From Oscillospiraceae bacterium (GTDB lineage Bacteria; Bacillota; Clostridia; Oscillospirales; CAG-272): DNA of 64,000 nt. Below the pieces are notes generated by a model that saw nothing but the letters and a program-made list of their open reading frames with translations, was not told where the DNA came from and did no database searches. Made by a program: the position numbers and the translations under genes. Positions 32,931 to 42,652 of this stretch are shown one piece after another (position 1 is the stretch's first letter; each line of letters begins with the position of its first letter). The stretch covers positions 1 through 64,000 of the forward strand of contig SVSJ01000005.1 in assembly GCA_015064355.1 (NCBI GenBank), in the 5' to 3' direction.

Positions 32931-33707
32931 ATGAAAAGGAAGAATTACGACGGTAGCGAATATATTGACAGACCGGATCTCAACAAGTGCCCTGACTGCG
33001 GCTGTTATTTCGGCGGTCAGAACTGCCCTCTCTGCGGCAAGCCCTGCCCTGAGGAAATGAAAGCCGGAAACCGCAAGCCTGAGGCTAAACCGAAGCCGCA
33101 AAAGGTCAAGGTTGTAGGTTCCTTTGCCTGGTATCATACCTGGTGGTTTATTGCTGTTATGATGTTTATCTCACCTGTTATTGGCATAATCCTCCTTGCA
33201 ACAAGCCCGCGAAAGACTTGGGTGAAGATCTTGGTTTCGCTCCTCATTATTTCCCCATACATAATTTTAATTGCGACTACCTACGGCTCTTTACTCTTCA
33301 TTGGGCTCTCTAATAAGACTCAAGTACCCGTTGACACATCTTTAACGCGGACTGAATATATTGAGGCGTGTGATGAAGTTGATGTTGAGGCCTTCTACAG
33401 AGATTATTCCGAATACGCAGAAGACTATGTTGCCCTCAACGTTATAGTTGAAGAAAAGATCACTGATTCGAACATCGACTCATTCGGCAGCGAGTATAAT
33501 GTTTACTACCTCTGCTCTCCTGTGGGCGGCGGGGACTACAAGATTCTTGTTCGCGACTGTGTTCAATCCGCAAAGAGAAACTATATCTCGGGAGACGTGA
33601 TCACGGTTTACGGCGAAGGTGCCGGGCAGATCACCGTTTACGGTATGGGCAATACTCCCGTCTCTGCCCCCTGCGTTTATGCCGCGCACATTGATGTTGA
33701 AAAATAA
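32931..33707 (+). CDS. Zinc-ribbon, two-helix membrane protein with C-terminal beta domain
   Basis: 258 residues. The N-terminal zinc ribbon is CPDCGCYFGGQNCPLCGKPC (about 20-40), then a basic linker, two membrane helices (about 72-92 and 100-120, WWFIAVMMFISPVIGIILLA and ILVSLLIISPYIILIA) and an extracellular domain of about 130 residues. The latter ends DVITVYGEGAGQITVYG...VYAAHIDVEK, reminiscent of small OB-fold modules in Firmicutes surface proteins. Function unknown. It is convergent with another zinc-ribbon membrane protein. It is monocistronic, with clear promoter and terminator. Confidence 0.8.
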   Translation: MKRKNYDGSEYIDRPDLNKCPDCGCYFGGQNCPLCGKPCPEEMKAGNRKPEAKPKPQKVKVVGSFAWYHTWWFIAVMMFISPVIGIILLATSPRKTWVKILVSLLIISPYIILIATTYGSLLFIGLSNKTQVPVDTSLTRTEYIEACDEVDVEAFYRDYSEYAEDYVALNVIVEEKITDSNIDSFGSEYNVYYLCSPVGGGDYKILVRDCVQSAKRNYISGDVITVYGEGAGQITVYGMGNTPVSAPCVYAAHIDVEK

Positions 33708-33711
33708 AAAC

Positions 33712-33748
33712 AAAAAGTACGTATCCTAAAAGGTTACGTACTTCTTTT
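33712..33748. terminator. Bidirectional terminator between two zinc-ribbon protein genes
   Basis: Long palindrome AAGTACGTA / TACGTACTT with inner CCT/AGG pairs, A run on the left and T run on the right, so it ends transcripts from both sides. Confidence 0.9.
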
Positions 33749-35271
33749 TATTCAAAAATTATCTCTGCCGATTCGTATGGCGTGTTTTCCTGGGCTACAG
33801 TAGGCTCTGACCATTCTGAACGGTCGAATCTGCACACTATACTCGCAAGCGAATCGCATCCCGACAATGCATACTCGCCAATATGAGTAATGGGCGACGA
33901 GATTACGATCTTTTCGAGAGCTATGCAGTTTGAGAAAGAATATGCCTCGATTGATGTAATGCCGCTGCCAAGCTCGATGCTTTTAAGATTAACACAATTA
34001 TTAAAGGCACGATGTCCAACGGCTCTGACACCGTCGTGAATGGTCACTGTTTCAAGTGAGCTGCAGTTTATAAATGCACGTGGCATGATCGTTGTCAGGC
34101 TTTTGCCAAAATGAATGGACTTAAGTGATGTGCAGTTCATGAACGCCTGCTCGCCAATAACTTCGACTGTGTCGGGAATTATGATTTCGTTAAGGGAGGT
34201 TGCGTTCAAGAATATGTTTTTCTCAAGCTCCCGCACTACGATTTCATCGACAACATGGGGGATCTCAAGATCAGTATAGTCTCCCTCATACTTGTTTTCC
34301 ACAAATGTAAGTACTCCGTCATCACTGATACCAAACCACGGTTCCTCGCCGGAATCTGTTATATACAAGTCTGAAACCCCTGTGAGGTTAACAAATTTCT
34401 CGTATGTAAACGACTCCACAAGTTCTTTGGAGTTTTTGAAATTGCCAAGGTCTTGGAATATCTCGATAGCACGATCGTAGTCTCCAAGCGTTGCAAGCTT
34501 GTGGGCTTTATTATATCGCGATTGGGGAATGATATAGACCACTGACAGCAGTGTAAGAATAACAACAAGTATAAGGGATGCGAGAATCAGGGCCATCTTC
34601 GTTTTGTCGGAAACCGCTTTCTCTGCTTCCTTTTTCTTTACCCTATTTACGGGAGTGGGCTTTTTGCCATCTTCAACGATGTCCTTTTGGCTCTCCAGGT
34701 ATTCTCTGTCGAAATTTGAGTCAAGCCAGGACTTAATAACACCGCATCCGGCACAGGAGCGGGACTCGCTTACGTTGATACTTCCGCAGGTGCATCTCCA
34801 GCCGCCGTCCACCTTATCGGGATAGTATTTTGCCTCAGTCTTTCCGCGGCAAATGGTTTTGATCACAGGATAAAGCGTATCGGTCTGCCAGATTATCTTC
34901 TGCTCGGGAAGCTCAACTCCTGTGTCAGAGGAAACATTCTCCCAGAATCCTCCGTCAGAATAGTTGACTCTATTAATGATCGCTACGGCATATGCAGCAT
35001 CGGACTTCTCCGCTTTGACATAGCTGTAGCCAACATTAAGCTCTGTCAGAATCTCCTCGCAGATAAGTTCGCGACGGCTGCTATAGTACTGAATGTTAGC
35101 CGAATAGCTGTCAATTTTCCGATCTGTGCAAAGCACTGATGCGATCCCAAGATAAAGCTCGTTTTCCTTAGAGGCGCACAATTTCACCTCAGTGATCTTT
35201 ATGGGACAGCCCCTTAACCAAGCCGACTGCTTGCGACTGCTTATTATTTTCATATTCTTTTCGTCGGTCAT
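33748..35271 (-). CDS. Zinc-finger, single-pass membrane protein with BspA-type leucine-rich repeats
   Basis: 507 residues from the ATG at 35271 (MTDEKNMK), preceded by GAGGA; the longer track call reads through a promoter. Order: an N-terminal domain of about 155 residues I do not recognise; a four-Cys RanBP-like ribbon WRCTCGSINVSESRSCAGCG (about 168-188); a membrane helix (about 228-250); a TPR-like pair LATLGDYDRAIEIFQDLGNFKNSKEL; a short beta domain; then five or six LRR_5 repeats such as LNEIIIPDTVEVIGEQAFMNCTSL. The repeats are probably outside the cell for binding; the ribbon and N-domain are inside. The combination is unusual. Function unknown. Confidence 0.82.
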   Translation of the reverse strand: MTDEKNMKIISSRKQSAWLRGCPIKITEVKLCASKENELYLGIASVLCTDRKIDSYSANIQYYSSRRELICEEILTELNVGYSYVKAEKSDAAYAVAIINRVNYSDGGFWENVSSDTGVELPEQKIIWQTDTLYPVIKTICRGKTEAKYYPDKVDGGWRCTCGSINVSESRSCAGCGVIKSWLDSNFDREYLESQKDIVEDGKKPTPVNRVKKKEAEKAVSDKTKMALILASLILVVILTLLSVVYIIPQSRYNKAHKLATLGDYDRAIEIFQDLGNFKNSKELVESFTYEKFVNLTGVSDLYITDSGEEPWFGISDDGVLTFVENKYEGDYTDLEIPHVVDEIVVRELEKNIFLNATSLNEIIIPDTVEVIGEQAFMNCTSLKSIHFGKSLTTIMPRAFINCSSLETVTIHDGVRAVGHRAFNNCVNLKSIELGSGITSIEAYSFSNCIALEKIVISSPITHIGEYALSGCDSLASIVCRFDRSEWSEPTVAQENTPYESAEIIFE

Positions 35272-35298
35272 CCGGCCATCCTCGTTTTCGTATTTGTT

Positions 35299-35326
35299 AT
35301 TATATAATACCACAAAATAAGGACAA
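35299..35326 (-). promoter_or_regulatory. Promoter of the leucine-rich repeat protein gene
   Basis: Minus strand TTGTCC (35321-35326), 16 bases, TATAAT (35299-35304), about 28 bases before the corrected start. Confidence 0.65.
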
Positions 35327-35347
35327 TATCAACCGGATTTTCCCAAT

Positions 35348-35899
35348 TCACGCAAGTCTGCCAAGTTTTTCTGCTGCTTGTTCTCCGCAAATTACGTCAC
35401 AATGCTCGTTTATGTAATAGTAAGTATAACCCGGGCACAAGCTTCCCATATTCTCTCCCGCAATGTGGGTTTCGTTGTCAAGCATCAGATAATAATTATG
35501 TCTGTCGCGGTCAACATACGCGGTGCTTGCACCCAAGTAGCCGGTTTGCCAAAGTCCGTAGCAACAGCCGAGAAGATACGACATCTCATCAAAGGAATAA
35601 ATTATCCTTTTTTCTTTTGGAATATATTTCTTATATTCTGCAAGTGCTCTCTCTTCCCCTCTATGCATCTTAATATTGTCGTGATGCTCAAGTTTTGTAA
35701 CAAATAGCTCGCATCCACCTTCACGGGAGGGATACATCTGTATGAACACGCGGCCTGAAATCGGTGCGTATCCGCATTTTGTCTGGGCATCGTTTATTAT
35801 TTCCCTGAGTATTTCTTTCGTGTTTCCTGTATATGAAGCCATATCTGACGAGGTCAGCATAAGCTTGAATTTTGAATCGCTGATTACAATGAGTTCCAT
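35348..35899 (-). CDS. MecA-like adaptor protein
   Basis: 183 residues. The N-terminal half matches the MecA substrate-binding domain: MELIVISDSKFKLMLTSSDM, ILREIINDAQTKCGYAPISGRVFIQMYPSREGGCELFVTKLE. The C-terminal half (SFDEMSYLLGCCYGL, LMLDNETHIAGENMGSLCPGY) fits the ClpC-binding domain, with a reduced middle linker; the whole is shorter than Bacillus MecA (about 218). MecA hands substrates to the ClpCP protease. GGTGGAG stands 6 bases before the start. The gene is flanked by unrelated genes and seems to be alone. Confidence 0.82.
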   Translation of the reverse strand: MELIVISDSKFKLMLTSSDMASYTGNTKEILREIINDAQTKCGYAPISGRVFIQMYPSREGGCELFVTKLEHHDNIKMHRGEERALAEYKKYIPKEKRIIYSFDEMSYLLGCCYGLWQTGYLGASTAYVDRDRHNYYLMLDNETHIAGENMGSLCPGYTYYYINEHCDVICGEQAAEKLGRLA

Positions 35900-36021
35900 A
35901 AAATCTCCACCTTAAATTCTTGATACACTAACATTATAATCTCATAGCCTCAAAAATGTAACCCCTAAATTTATGGAAAGAGAGGCAGGAAAAACGGTTA
36001 CAGCTCCAAAAATTAGATAAT

Positions 36022-36059
36022 AAAAGGACCAATCCGAGCCATTTCGGACTGATCCTTTT
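36022..36059 (-). terminator. Terminator of the pcrA-proS-rodA unit
   Basis: AAAAGGA / TCCTTTT with an inner TCCGA / TCGGA stem, directly after the rodA stop; minus-strand tail TTTTATT. Confidence 0.75.
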
Positions 36060-36062
36060 CTA

Positions 36063-37181
36063 TTATTGGGTTTCTCTTTCGAAATAATATTTTTTGTTGT
36101 GGGTACATATGCTTTGCAGAATTCCCACGCAGATATACATTGACAGAATCGACGACGCGCCGTATGAGAAGAACGGCAACGTGATTCCGACTACGGGAAG
36201 AAGTGCTAAGCACATTCCAATGTTCTCAACTGCCTGTGCGATGAGCATTCCCGCAATACCTACGCAAATGTAAGAGGCGTATTTCTTGCGGGTTTGTCTT
36301 GCCAAAAGCAGAATACGGATTATCAGGGTAACGATGAGAACTATGTAGAGTAGCGTTCCAAGGAATCCGAACTTTTCAGCAAGAACGGAGAACAGAAAGT
36401 CTGACTGACCGCCCCACAGCTTTGCGTACTGTGTACCACCGGAGAAGCCTGCCCCTCTGAATCCGCCTGCGATTATTGCGTCACGGCTTCGCAGAGCATG
36501 CCATCCGCTTCCGAGGGGGTCAAGCTCCGGGTTGAAGCCTGCGATAATTCTCATTTGCTGTTTCTCGGTAAGTACGGACCAGGCAAAAGGTGATGCGATC
36601 AGCACCATTCCCGCAACTCCGGCGAAGTACCACATTGATACCCCTGCACCGAAAAGCATAAATGCCATAATTGCCATATACACCAGTGCCATACCAAGGT
36701 CGCCCTGCCAAAGTACCATACCGATTATAAGTCCGGCATGGAGTGCAAGCTGGAGGATGGACAGAGGATGGTTGATCTTATCCTTTACCCTGTCAAGATG
36801 GAGAGCAAAGGTGATCATAAACGTAACCTTTACAAGCTCCGTAGGCTGAATAGAAACATTACCGAATGAGATCCAGTTTTCGTTACCGTTACTGCCTGTG
36901 CCCCAGATTTTTACTATGATGATAAGAATAATTGAGGCGGCGAAAAACGCGAATTTCAGTTTCTGGAAAAGGGCGTCGTAGTCGATAAATGTTATTACGA
37001 ACATAACCAGAATGCTCACAACAGACGCAAATATCTGCACCTTAACGTACCAGGAGCCATATGCGTCTGCGGCGGAGGCCAAGGTGATTATGCTAAGAAT
37101 ATTCATTCCAAGAACGCAAAGAAGGATAACCGGGTCGATTCGCCTGAATTTCTCACGGTTTGAAATCGAAAACTCTCTCAT
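36063..37181 (-). CDS. rodA: RodA/FtsW/SpoVE-family peptidoglycan glycosyltransferase
   Basis: 372 residues with about ten membrane helices. Motifs are ENWISFGNVSIQPTELVK (the SIQPSE block), WQGDLGMALVY with the presumed catalytic Asp, IIAGGFRGAGFSGGTQ, AEKFGFLG and LPVVGITLPFFSYGASSI. SEDS proteins polymerise lipid II glycan strands together with a class B PBP. GAAAAGGAGG precedes the ATG. Gene order pcrA-proS-rodA is close-spaced (70 and 34 bases), so they may be one transcript. RodA versus SpoVE cannot be fully separated by eye; RodA is favoured by length and the lack of division genes nearby. Confidence 0.88.
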   Translation of the reverse strand: MREFSISNREKFRRIDPVILLCVLGMNILSIITLASAADAYGSWYVKVQIFASVVSILVMFVITFIDYDALFQKLKFAFFAASIILIIIVKIWGTGSNGNENWISFGNVSIQPTELVKVTFMITFALHLDRVKDKINHPLSILQLALHAGLIIGMVLWQGDLGMALVYMAIMAFMLFGAGVSMWYFAGVAGMVLIASPFAWSVLTEKQQMRIIAGFNPELDPLGSGWHALRSRDAIIAGGFRGAGFSGGTQYAKLWGGQSDFLFSVLAEKFGFLGTLLYIVLIVTLIIRILLLARQTRKKYASYICVGIAGMLIAQAVENIGMCLALLPVVGITLPFFSYGASSILSMYICVGILQSICTHNKKYYFERETQ

Positions 37182-37215
37182 GTTATCCTCCTTTTCGTAG
37201 GTTATTTGTATTTAA

Positions 37216-38652
37216 TTAATAAGCGATACCCCAGTAGAGCATGTGCTTTGCAGGCTTGCCGCAGCAAACGCAAGTGTCAGAGATGTGTTCCTGATCGAAG
37301 GGAATGCAGCGTGAGCCAACGCCGGTCAGCTCCTTAACCTTGTCTTCGCATTCCTCGTCACCGCACCACATTGCCTTAACAAGGCCGTCGCCCTGCTTCA
37401 TGGATTCGATAATCTCGTCGATTGTTGTGCAGGAGTATGTCTTCTTTTCACGGTTTTCAAGTGCCTTTGCATACATACCGTCGCGAACTTCCTTGAGCTT
37501 TTCAGCTACAACTTCTTCGATATTGTCAATGGAAACGATCGTCTTTTCCATATTGTGACGGGTTACGATCACGCACTGGCCTGCTTCGATGTCGCGGGGA
37601 CCCATTTCGATTCGTACGGGTACGCCCTTCATTTCATATTCAGCGAACTTCCATCCGGGGCTGTTGTCGCTTGTGTCAAGCTTTACGCGGAACTTGTCCT
37701 TGAGACGGTCGTAGAGAGCTGTATTAGCCTCAACAACGCCTTCCTTGAACATAGCAACGGGAACGATCACTACCTGGATAGGTGCAACTGCGGGAGGAAG
37801 AACGAGACCGTTGTCGTCACCGTGGGTCATAATGATACCACCGATCATACGGGTTGTTACGCCCCATGATGTCTGGTGAGGATAACGAAGCTTGTTTTCA
37901 TTATCGGTAAACTGAATGTCAAAGGCTTTTGCAAATCCGTCGCCGAAGTAGTGGGATGTGCCTGCCTGGAGAGCCTTACCGTCATGCATCATTGCTTCGA
38001 TGCAGTAGGTGTCTTCAGCTCCTGCGAACTTGTCAGAGGGGGTCTTTACGCCCTTGATAACAGGGATCGCAAGGTCATTAATGTGGAAGTCAGCGTACAC
38101 GTTGAGCATCTGAATGGTCTCTTCACGAGCCTCTTCAGCAGTTGCGTGCATTGTGTGACCTTCCTGCCAGAGGAATTCACGGCTGCGGAGGAAAGGACGG
38201 GTGGTCTTTTCCCATCTTACAACGGAGCACCACTGGTTATAAAGCTTGGGCAGGTCGCGGTAAGAGCGGATGATATTTGCGTAATGTTCGCAGAAGAGTG
38301 TCTCGGATGTAGGACGAACGCAAAGCTTTTCGGTAAGTCTTTCGCTACCGCCGTGTGTTACCCAAGCAACCTCGGGAGCAAAGCCTTCAACGTGATCCTT
38401 TTCCTTCTGAAGGAGGGATTCGGGAATGAACATAGGCATATACACGTTTTCGTGGCCAAGTTCCTTGAAGCGAGTGTCGAGGATCTTCTGAATGTTCTCC
38501 CAGATAGCATAGCCGTAGGGACGGATGATCATGCATCCTTTTACGCTGGAGTAGTCAACCAGGTCTGCCTTTTTGCAGATGTCGGTGTACCACTTAGCGA
38601 AATCCACATCCATTGATGTGATGTCTTGAACGAGTTTCTTATCATTTTTCAT
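37216..38652 (-). CDS. proS: Prolyl-tRNA synthetase, archaeal/eukaryotic type
   Basis: 478 residues from MKNDKKL at 38652. The track start at 38700 has no ribosome site, while AAAGGA lies 12 bases before the chosen ATG. Class II motifs: [28 protein letters not shown] (motif 1), [26 protein letters not shown] (motif 2) and [13 protein letters not shown] (motif 3 region). There is no editing insertion between motifs 2 and 3. The C-terminal zinc-type domain ([10 protein letters not shown]..., [18 protein letters not shown]) ends in Tyr as in the archaeal-type enzyme. No T-box leader is visible. Confidence 0.95.
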   Translation of the reverse strand: MKNDKKLVQDITSMDVDFAKWYTDICKKADLVDYSSVKGCMIIRPYGYAIWENIQKILDTRFKELGHENVYMPMFIPESLLQKEKDHVEGFAPEVAWVTHGGSERLTEKLCVRPTSETLFCEHYANIIRSYRDLPKLYNQWCSVVRWEKTTRPFLRSREFLWQEGHTMHATAEEAREETIQMLNVYADFHINDLAIPVIKGVKTPSDKFAGAEDTYCIEAMMHDGKALQAGTSHYFGDGFAKAFDIQFTDNENKLRYPHQTSWGVTTRMIGGIIMTHGDDNGLVLPPAVAPIQVVIVPVAMFKEGVVEANTALYDRLKDKFRVKLDTSDNSPGWKFAEYEMKGVPVRIEMGPRDIEAGQCVIVTRHNMEKTIVSIDNIEEVVAEKLKEVRDGMYAKALENREKKTYSCTTIDEIIESMKQGDGLVKAMWCGDEECEDKVKELTGVGSRCIPFDQEHISDTCVCCGKPAKHMLYWGIAY

Positions 38653-38721
38653 GATACTGATGGGTCCTTTCCGCCGTTTTTTCTCGGCAAAAGATGTCAT
38701 ATTTAAATTTTTTTAAACGAA

Positions 38722-41136
38722 TTATAGTTTTTTCAGCTTGGCGTAGGTTGCCATAAGCTTCTTTGTGCCAACCTTTTCAAAGGTGATCTCGTAAAGCACG
38801 TCACCGCCCATTGGTCGAGCTGACATAATAATGCCGTTACCAAAGGTCATATGGCGGACTGTATCTCCCACATTAAACTGTGGTGTGCCGCTTGTGCCCG
38901 GATCAGATTTGAGCTGTGTGAGCGCAGGAGATTTTTTGGAGGTCTCGTTAACAAAATAGTTGACGGGCTTTTGCTTCTGCATTCTCTGACGCATAATGGA
39001 AGCGTCAAGGTCTCCACGGCGGTCTTCTTCGCGGTTAACGTATTCAGCCGGGATCTCGCAGGCAAAACGGGAGAGCTGATTTGCACTGGTTCTGCCGTTG
39101 AGCATTCTGTCTCTTACATGAGTGATGTAGAGATTCTTCTTTGCTCTGGTTATTGCAACGTAGGCGAGGCGCCTCTCTTCCTCAATCTCTTCCTGATTTA
39201 TCATTGTCTGGAAGCTCGGGAATATGTTTTCTTCCATACCGGGGAGGAACACCTCTGGGAATTCAAGTCCCTTTGCGGAGTGTATGGTCATAAGCACCAC
39301 AGCATCTGCGGTCTCGTCGTATTTATCAACGTCGGAAACAAGTGCAACGTCTTCGAGGAACTCAACAAGATTTGGCTCGTCAGCCTGTTCTTCATACTGC
39401 TTTGCAGTGGAAATAAGTTCGCCGATATTGTTGATTCGGTCTTCCCTCTCGCTTCTGTCCTGGATCTCGGACACCATTTGTGCGTAACCGGTCATATCGA
39501 CAACGGTTTCAATGAGAGAGGAAACGCTCATCTGGCTTGCCGCCTCACGGAGATTGTCCATCATATAAGCAAAGCTTACCATTTGGTTAGCAGTAGCGGC
39601 GGATATTGCGGGATAGCGCTTTGCGCGGCGGAGGAATTCAAGCATCGGGCAGCCTTCCTCGTAAGCGAGAGCTTCAGCGATCTGAACCGATTTTTCACCG
39701 ATTCCGCGGCGTGGGGTATTTATAATTCTGCGGAGGCGGAGGTCGTCGGTGGGATTATTGATAACCGCAAGGTATGCGATTATGTCCTTGATCTCCATTC
39801 TCTCGAAGAAGCGCATACCGCCAAGCATACGGTATGGGATACCGCTCTTTGCGAATACCTGCTCGATGGGTCGGGACTGGGAGTTCATTCTGTAAAGAAC
39901 TGCGTAGTCCTTGAATTTCTTGCCGTTTCTGATTCCTGCAGAAATGGTATCGGCAATGTATCTGCCTTCGTCGTTCTGGTTACCCAGCTTTTTGATAACT
40001 ATCTTATCGCCGGTCTCACCGCTTGTCCAAAGAGTCTTACCCATTCTGCCCTGGTTATTCTCAATAACCTTGTTTGCGGCGTTGAGAATCGTAGAAGTTG
40101 AACGGTAGTTTTCTTCAAGCTTGATAACGGCTGTGTTTTCGTAGTTTTTGCTGAAGTTAATTATATTATCAACAACAGCGCCGCGGAACTTGTAGATACT
40201 CTGGTCATCGTCACCAACAACCATGATGTTCTTATATTTCGCTGACAAAAGAAGGGTCAGCTCAAGCTGTGCGAAGTTTGTATCCTGGAACTCGTCAACA
40301 GAAATGTATCTGTATCTGTTCTGAAGAGTGGTGCGAACATCCTCACACTCGGTAAGAAGGCGCACAGTCTGCATAATAATATCGTCAAAGTCAAGGAGAT
40401 TCTGCGCCTTGAGCTTTTCGGCGTACATTTGATACACCTGAGCGATATGCTTATACTTTACGTCAAAGCCTGCTTTTGCGGCGTATTCTTCGGGGCCAAT
40501 AAGCTGGTCCTTTGCGTGGCTGATCGCATTCTGAACAGTCTTCACGGGCAGCATCTTATCGTCGATATTAAGCTGCTTCATGCAAAGCTGGATCTGTTTT
40601 TTGCTGTCATCGGCATCGCAAATGGAGAAGCTTCTGTCGTATCCGATCTGCTCACCGTATCTGCGAAGGATCTGCACGCAAATGGAATGGAAAGTGCCTG
40701 TTCTGATGTCGCGGACTTCTTCGCTGTCTTCACCGAAAATTGATGCGATTCTTGATTTGATCTCCCCTGCTGCTTTGTTAGTAAAGGTGATACCCATTAC
40801 CTGCCAAGCGGGCGGTGGGTTTACGCTGAAGCGGGTAAGGTAATCTCCCAGTTCATCGTAAGGAAGGTCGAGTGCATCATTCATCTCACGGATTGTTTCT
40901 TCTGTTACGTCGAAAGGAACAAGCTCTGAATTATATGCATCGCCGTATCTGATAAGATAAGCCAAACGGTTAACAAGCACAGTGGTTTTTCCACTTCCCG
41001 CACCTGCAAGAATAAGGAGCGGGCCGTTAATGCAGTACACCGCTTTTCTTTGCATTGGGTTGAGCTTTTCAAAGTACTTATCAAAGAGGACGCGTTTTGC
41101 TGTAAGATAGGATTGTCTGAGGCTTTGGTCTAACAT
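38722..41136 (-). CDS. pcrA: ATP-dependent DNA helicase PcrA/UvrD
   Basis: 804 residues. SF1A helicase motifs in order: Q motif LNPMQRKAV, Walker A AGAGSGKTT, Ia ITFTNKAAGEI, II VDEFQDTN, III VVGDDDQSIYKFRGA, IV ENYRST, V MTIHSAKGLEFP, VI AYVAITRAKKNLYI. About 40 extra acidic residues sit between motifs I and Ia (YGDAYNSELVPFDVTEETIREMNDALD), a feature seen in related Clostridia. The C-terminal Tudor-like domain (FNVGDTVRHMTFGNGIIMS), which contacts RNA polymerase in Bacillus, is present. It removes RNA-polymerase and RecA blocks and works in repair. Confidence 0.96.
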   Translation of the reverse strand: MLDQSLRQSYLTAKRVLFDKYFEKLNPMQRKAVYCINGPLLILAGAGSGKTTVLVNRLAYLIRYGDAYNSELVPFDVTEETIREMNDALDLPYDELGDYLTRFSVNPPPAWQVMGITFTNKAAGEIKSRIASIFGEDSEEVRDIRTGTFHSICVQILRRYGEQIGYDRSFSICDADDSKKQIQLCMKQLNIDDKMLPVKTVQNAISHAKDQLIGPEEYAAKAGFDVKYKHIAQVYQMYAEKLKAQNLLDFDDIIMQTVRLLTECEDVRTTLQNRYRYISVDEFQDTNFAQLELTLLLSAKYKNIMVVGDDDQSIYKFRGAVVDNIINFSKNYENTAVIKLEENYRSTSTILNAANKVIENNQGRMGKTLWTSGETGDKIVIKKLGNQNDEGRYIADTISAGIRNGKKFKDYAVLYRMNSQSRPIEQVFAKSGIPYRMLGGMRFFERMEIKDIIAYLAVINNPTDDLRLRRIINTPRRGIGEKSVQIAEALAYEEGCPMLEFLRRAKRYPAISAATANQMVSFAYMMDNLREAASQMSVSSLIETVVDMTGYAQMVSEIQDRSEREDRINNIGELISTAKQYEEQADEPNLVEFLEDVALVSDVDKYDETADAVVLMTIHSAKGLEFPEVFLPGMEENIFPSFQTMINQEEIEEERRLAYVAITRAKKNLYITHVRDRMLNGRTSANQLSRFACEIPAEYVNREEDRRGDLDASIMRQRMQKQKPVNYFVNETSKKSPALTQLKSDPGTSGTPQFNVGDTVRHMTFGNGIIMSARPMGGDVLYEITFEKVGTKKLMATYAKLKKL

Positions 41137-41171
41137 TTATTATAACTCACTTCATTAGAATAATCAAATAC

Positions 41172-41200
41172 ATTATATCACATTTTTTGTTTTTTTTCAA
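41172..41200 (-). promoter_or_regulatory. Promoter of pcrA
   Basis: Minus strand TTGAAA (41195-41200), 17 bases, TATAAT (41172-41177), with TG one base before the -10. Confidence 0.8.
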
Positions 41201-41314
41201 TATTTTTGAAAATTCCTCTGTTTTTTTGATAATATTTTCGGGGTCCGGGAAGCTTATTTCGCATTAATGCTTCAAGAGGAGAATATATTACATAAAAAAG
41301 CCATTGAGGTTACT

Positions 41315-42652
41315 ATGCTCTTTCTTGATTTCCTGGCTCGTTTTCTTGGCACAACCGTCGCGCCTGTCGCTTTATTTATTTCCTCCGCTGCAATTTCCCC
41401 GGTGATACATATATTGAAGATCATGTCACCGAAGCGTTTTTTCCGCGCATTGGCAGATCAGTCTGAGGGCTCTCGCGGGTCGTCCCTCAAGGCTCTGTCT
41501 CTTGCTCTCGCGGGCACTCTCGGAGTCGGAAACATTACAGGAGTGGCGTCTGCTTTGATCTCCGGAGGGCCTGGAGCAATTTTCTGGATGTGGGTTGGTG
41601 CAATCCTTGTAATTCCAGTAAAATATGCGGAAGTGAATCTGGCTGTTCAGTTCAGGAAGAAAAACAATGGCGGATTTTTCGGAGGGGCTATGTACTATAT
41701 CCGTGACGGTCTTGGGCAGCTTTTCCGTGGGAAATTTCCGGCTATTCTCGGAGGCACTTTTGCCCTGCTATGCTGTACAAATTCTCTGATAACGGGGAAT
41801 CTGGTTCAGTCGAATGCGGCAGCGTGCATATTCCCGGAGGAGCACAGGCTTACCTGTGGGATCATTCTCGGCATATTGGTTCTCGCTTCCCTGCTTTTTG
41901 GTACGCGAAGGATAGAGATGATAACGTCGTCCCTTATCCCCCTGCTGACCGGTGGATATATTGTTATATCTCTATTTATAATATTGTCGAACATTAGCCT
42001 TGTGCCGTCTGTGTTTGCTGGGATCGTTAAATCTGCGTTTAACGGACGTGCAGTTTTCGGCGGGGCTTTAGGCTTTGGGGTTCTCCGGTCTATGCGGTTT
42101 GGGATTATGCGAGGAATCTTCTCAAACGAGGCCGGTTGCGGTACCTCTCCCATAGCACACGCTTCAGCCAACACGAAAAGTCCCCATCATCAGGCTTGTT
42201 TCGGGATATTTGAGGTGATTTTTGACACGTTAATCCTTTGCACGTTAACTGCACTTGTGTTGCTTATTGGAGAGGCAAGGTTTTCCCTTATTCCTTGGAG
42301 CAGCACTGCCGATGCAACCCCTGTCACAATGGAAGCCTTCGGCATGTTAGGCGGTTCGGTAATATACTACACCCTCGCTGTGTCAGTTGTTCTTTTCGCT
42401 TTTGCAACTATAATCGCACAGATATATTACGGCGTGATCTCGGTGGGATATTTGACGAAAAGAAAAATACCGCAGGTCATATACTCCGTTTTGTCAGTTG
42501 CCGTGACGGTGATGGGATCTGTGGTGTCATCCCCCGTCATGTGGAATCTTGCTGACGTAATTATTGGAATTATGACTGCGGTAAACTGCTTTGTAATTAT
42601 TATTCTGCGGTCTCGGCTGAAATCACAATATCAGATTTTCTGCCCTCGTTGA
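41315..42652 (+). CDS. Sodium:alanine/glycine symporter (AGCS family)
   Basis: 445 residues from the ATG at 41315, which is 5 bases after GAGG; the upstream ATG at 41267 has no good site. About ten membrane helices. Family blocks: LAGTLGVGNITGVASALISGGPGAIFWMW, VKYAEVNLAVQFRKKN, GGAMYYIRDGLG, GIFSNEAGCGTSPIAHA, and FATIIAQIYYGVISVGYL. It imports alanine or glycine with sodium. The last 53 bases overlap, on the other strand, the end of the DUF6179 gene, so the two transcripts are antisense at their tails; no separate terminator is visible. Confidence 0.92.
   Translation: MLFLDFLARFLGTTVAPVALFISSAAISPVIHILKIMSPKRFFRALADQSEGSRGSSLKALSLALAGTLGVGNITGVASALISGGPGAIFWMWVGAILVIPVKYAEVNLAVQFRKKNNGGFFGGAMYYIRDGLGQLFRGKFPAILGGTFALLCCTNSLITGNLVQSNAAACIFPEEHRLTCGIILGILVLASLLFGTRRIEMITSSLIPLLTGGYIVISLFIILSNISLVPSVFAGIVKSAFNGRAVFGGALGFGVLRSMRFGIMRGIFSNEAGCGTSPIAHASANTKSPHHQACFGIFEVIFDTLILCTLTALVLLIGEARFSLIPWSSTADATPVTMEAFGMLGGSVIYYTLAVSVVLFAFATIIAQIYYGVISVGYLTKRKIPQVIYSVLSVAVTVMGSVVSSPVMWNLADVIIGIMTAVNCFVIIILRSRLKSQYQIFCPR

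Noticed and set aside
38851-40101. 416-residue plus-strand ORF inside pcrA
   Set aside because: Antisense shadow of a gene with every helicase motif intact; no ribosome site.
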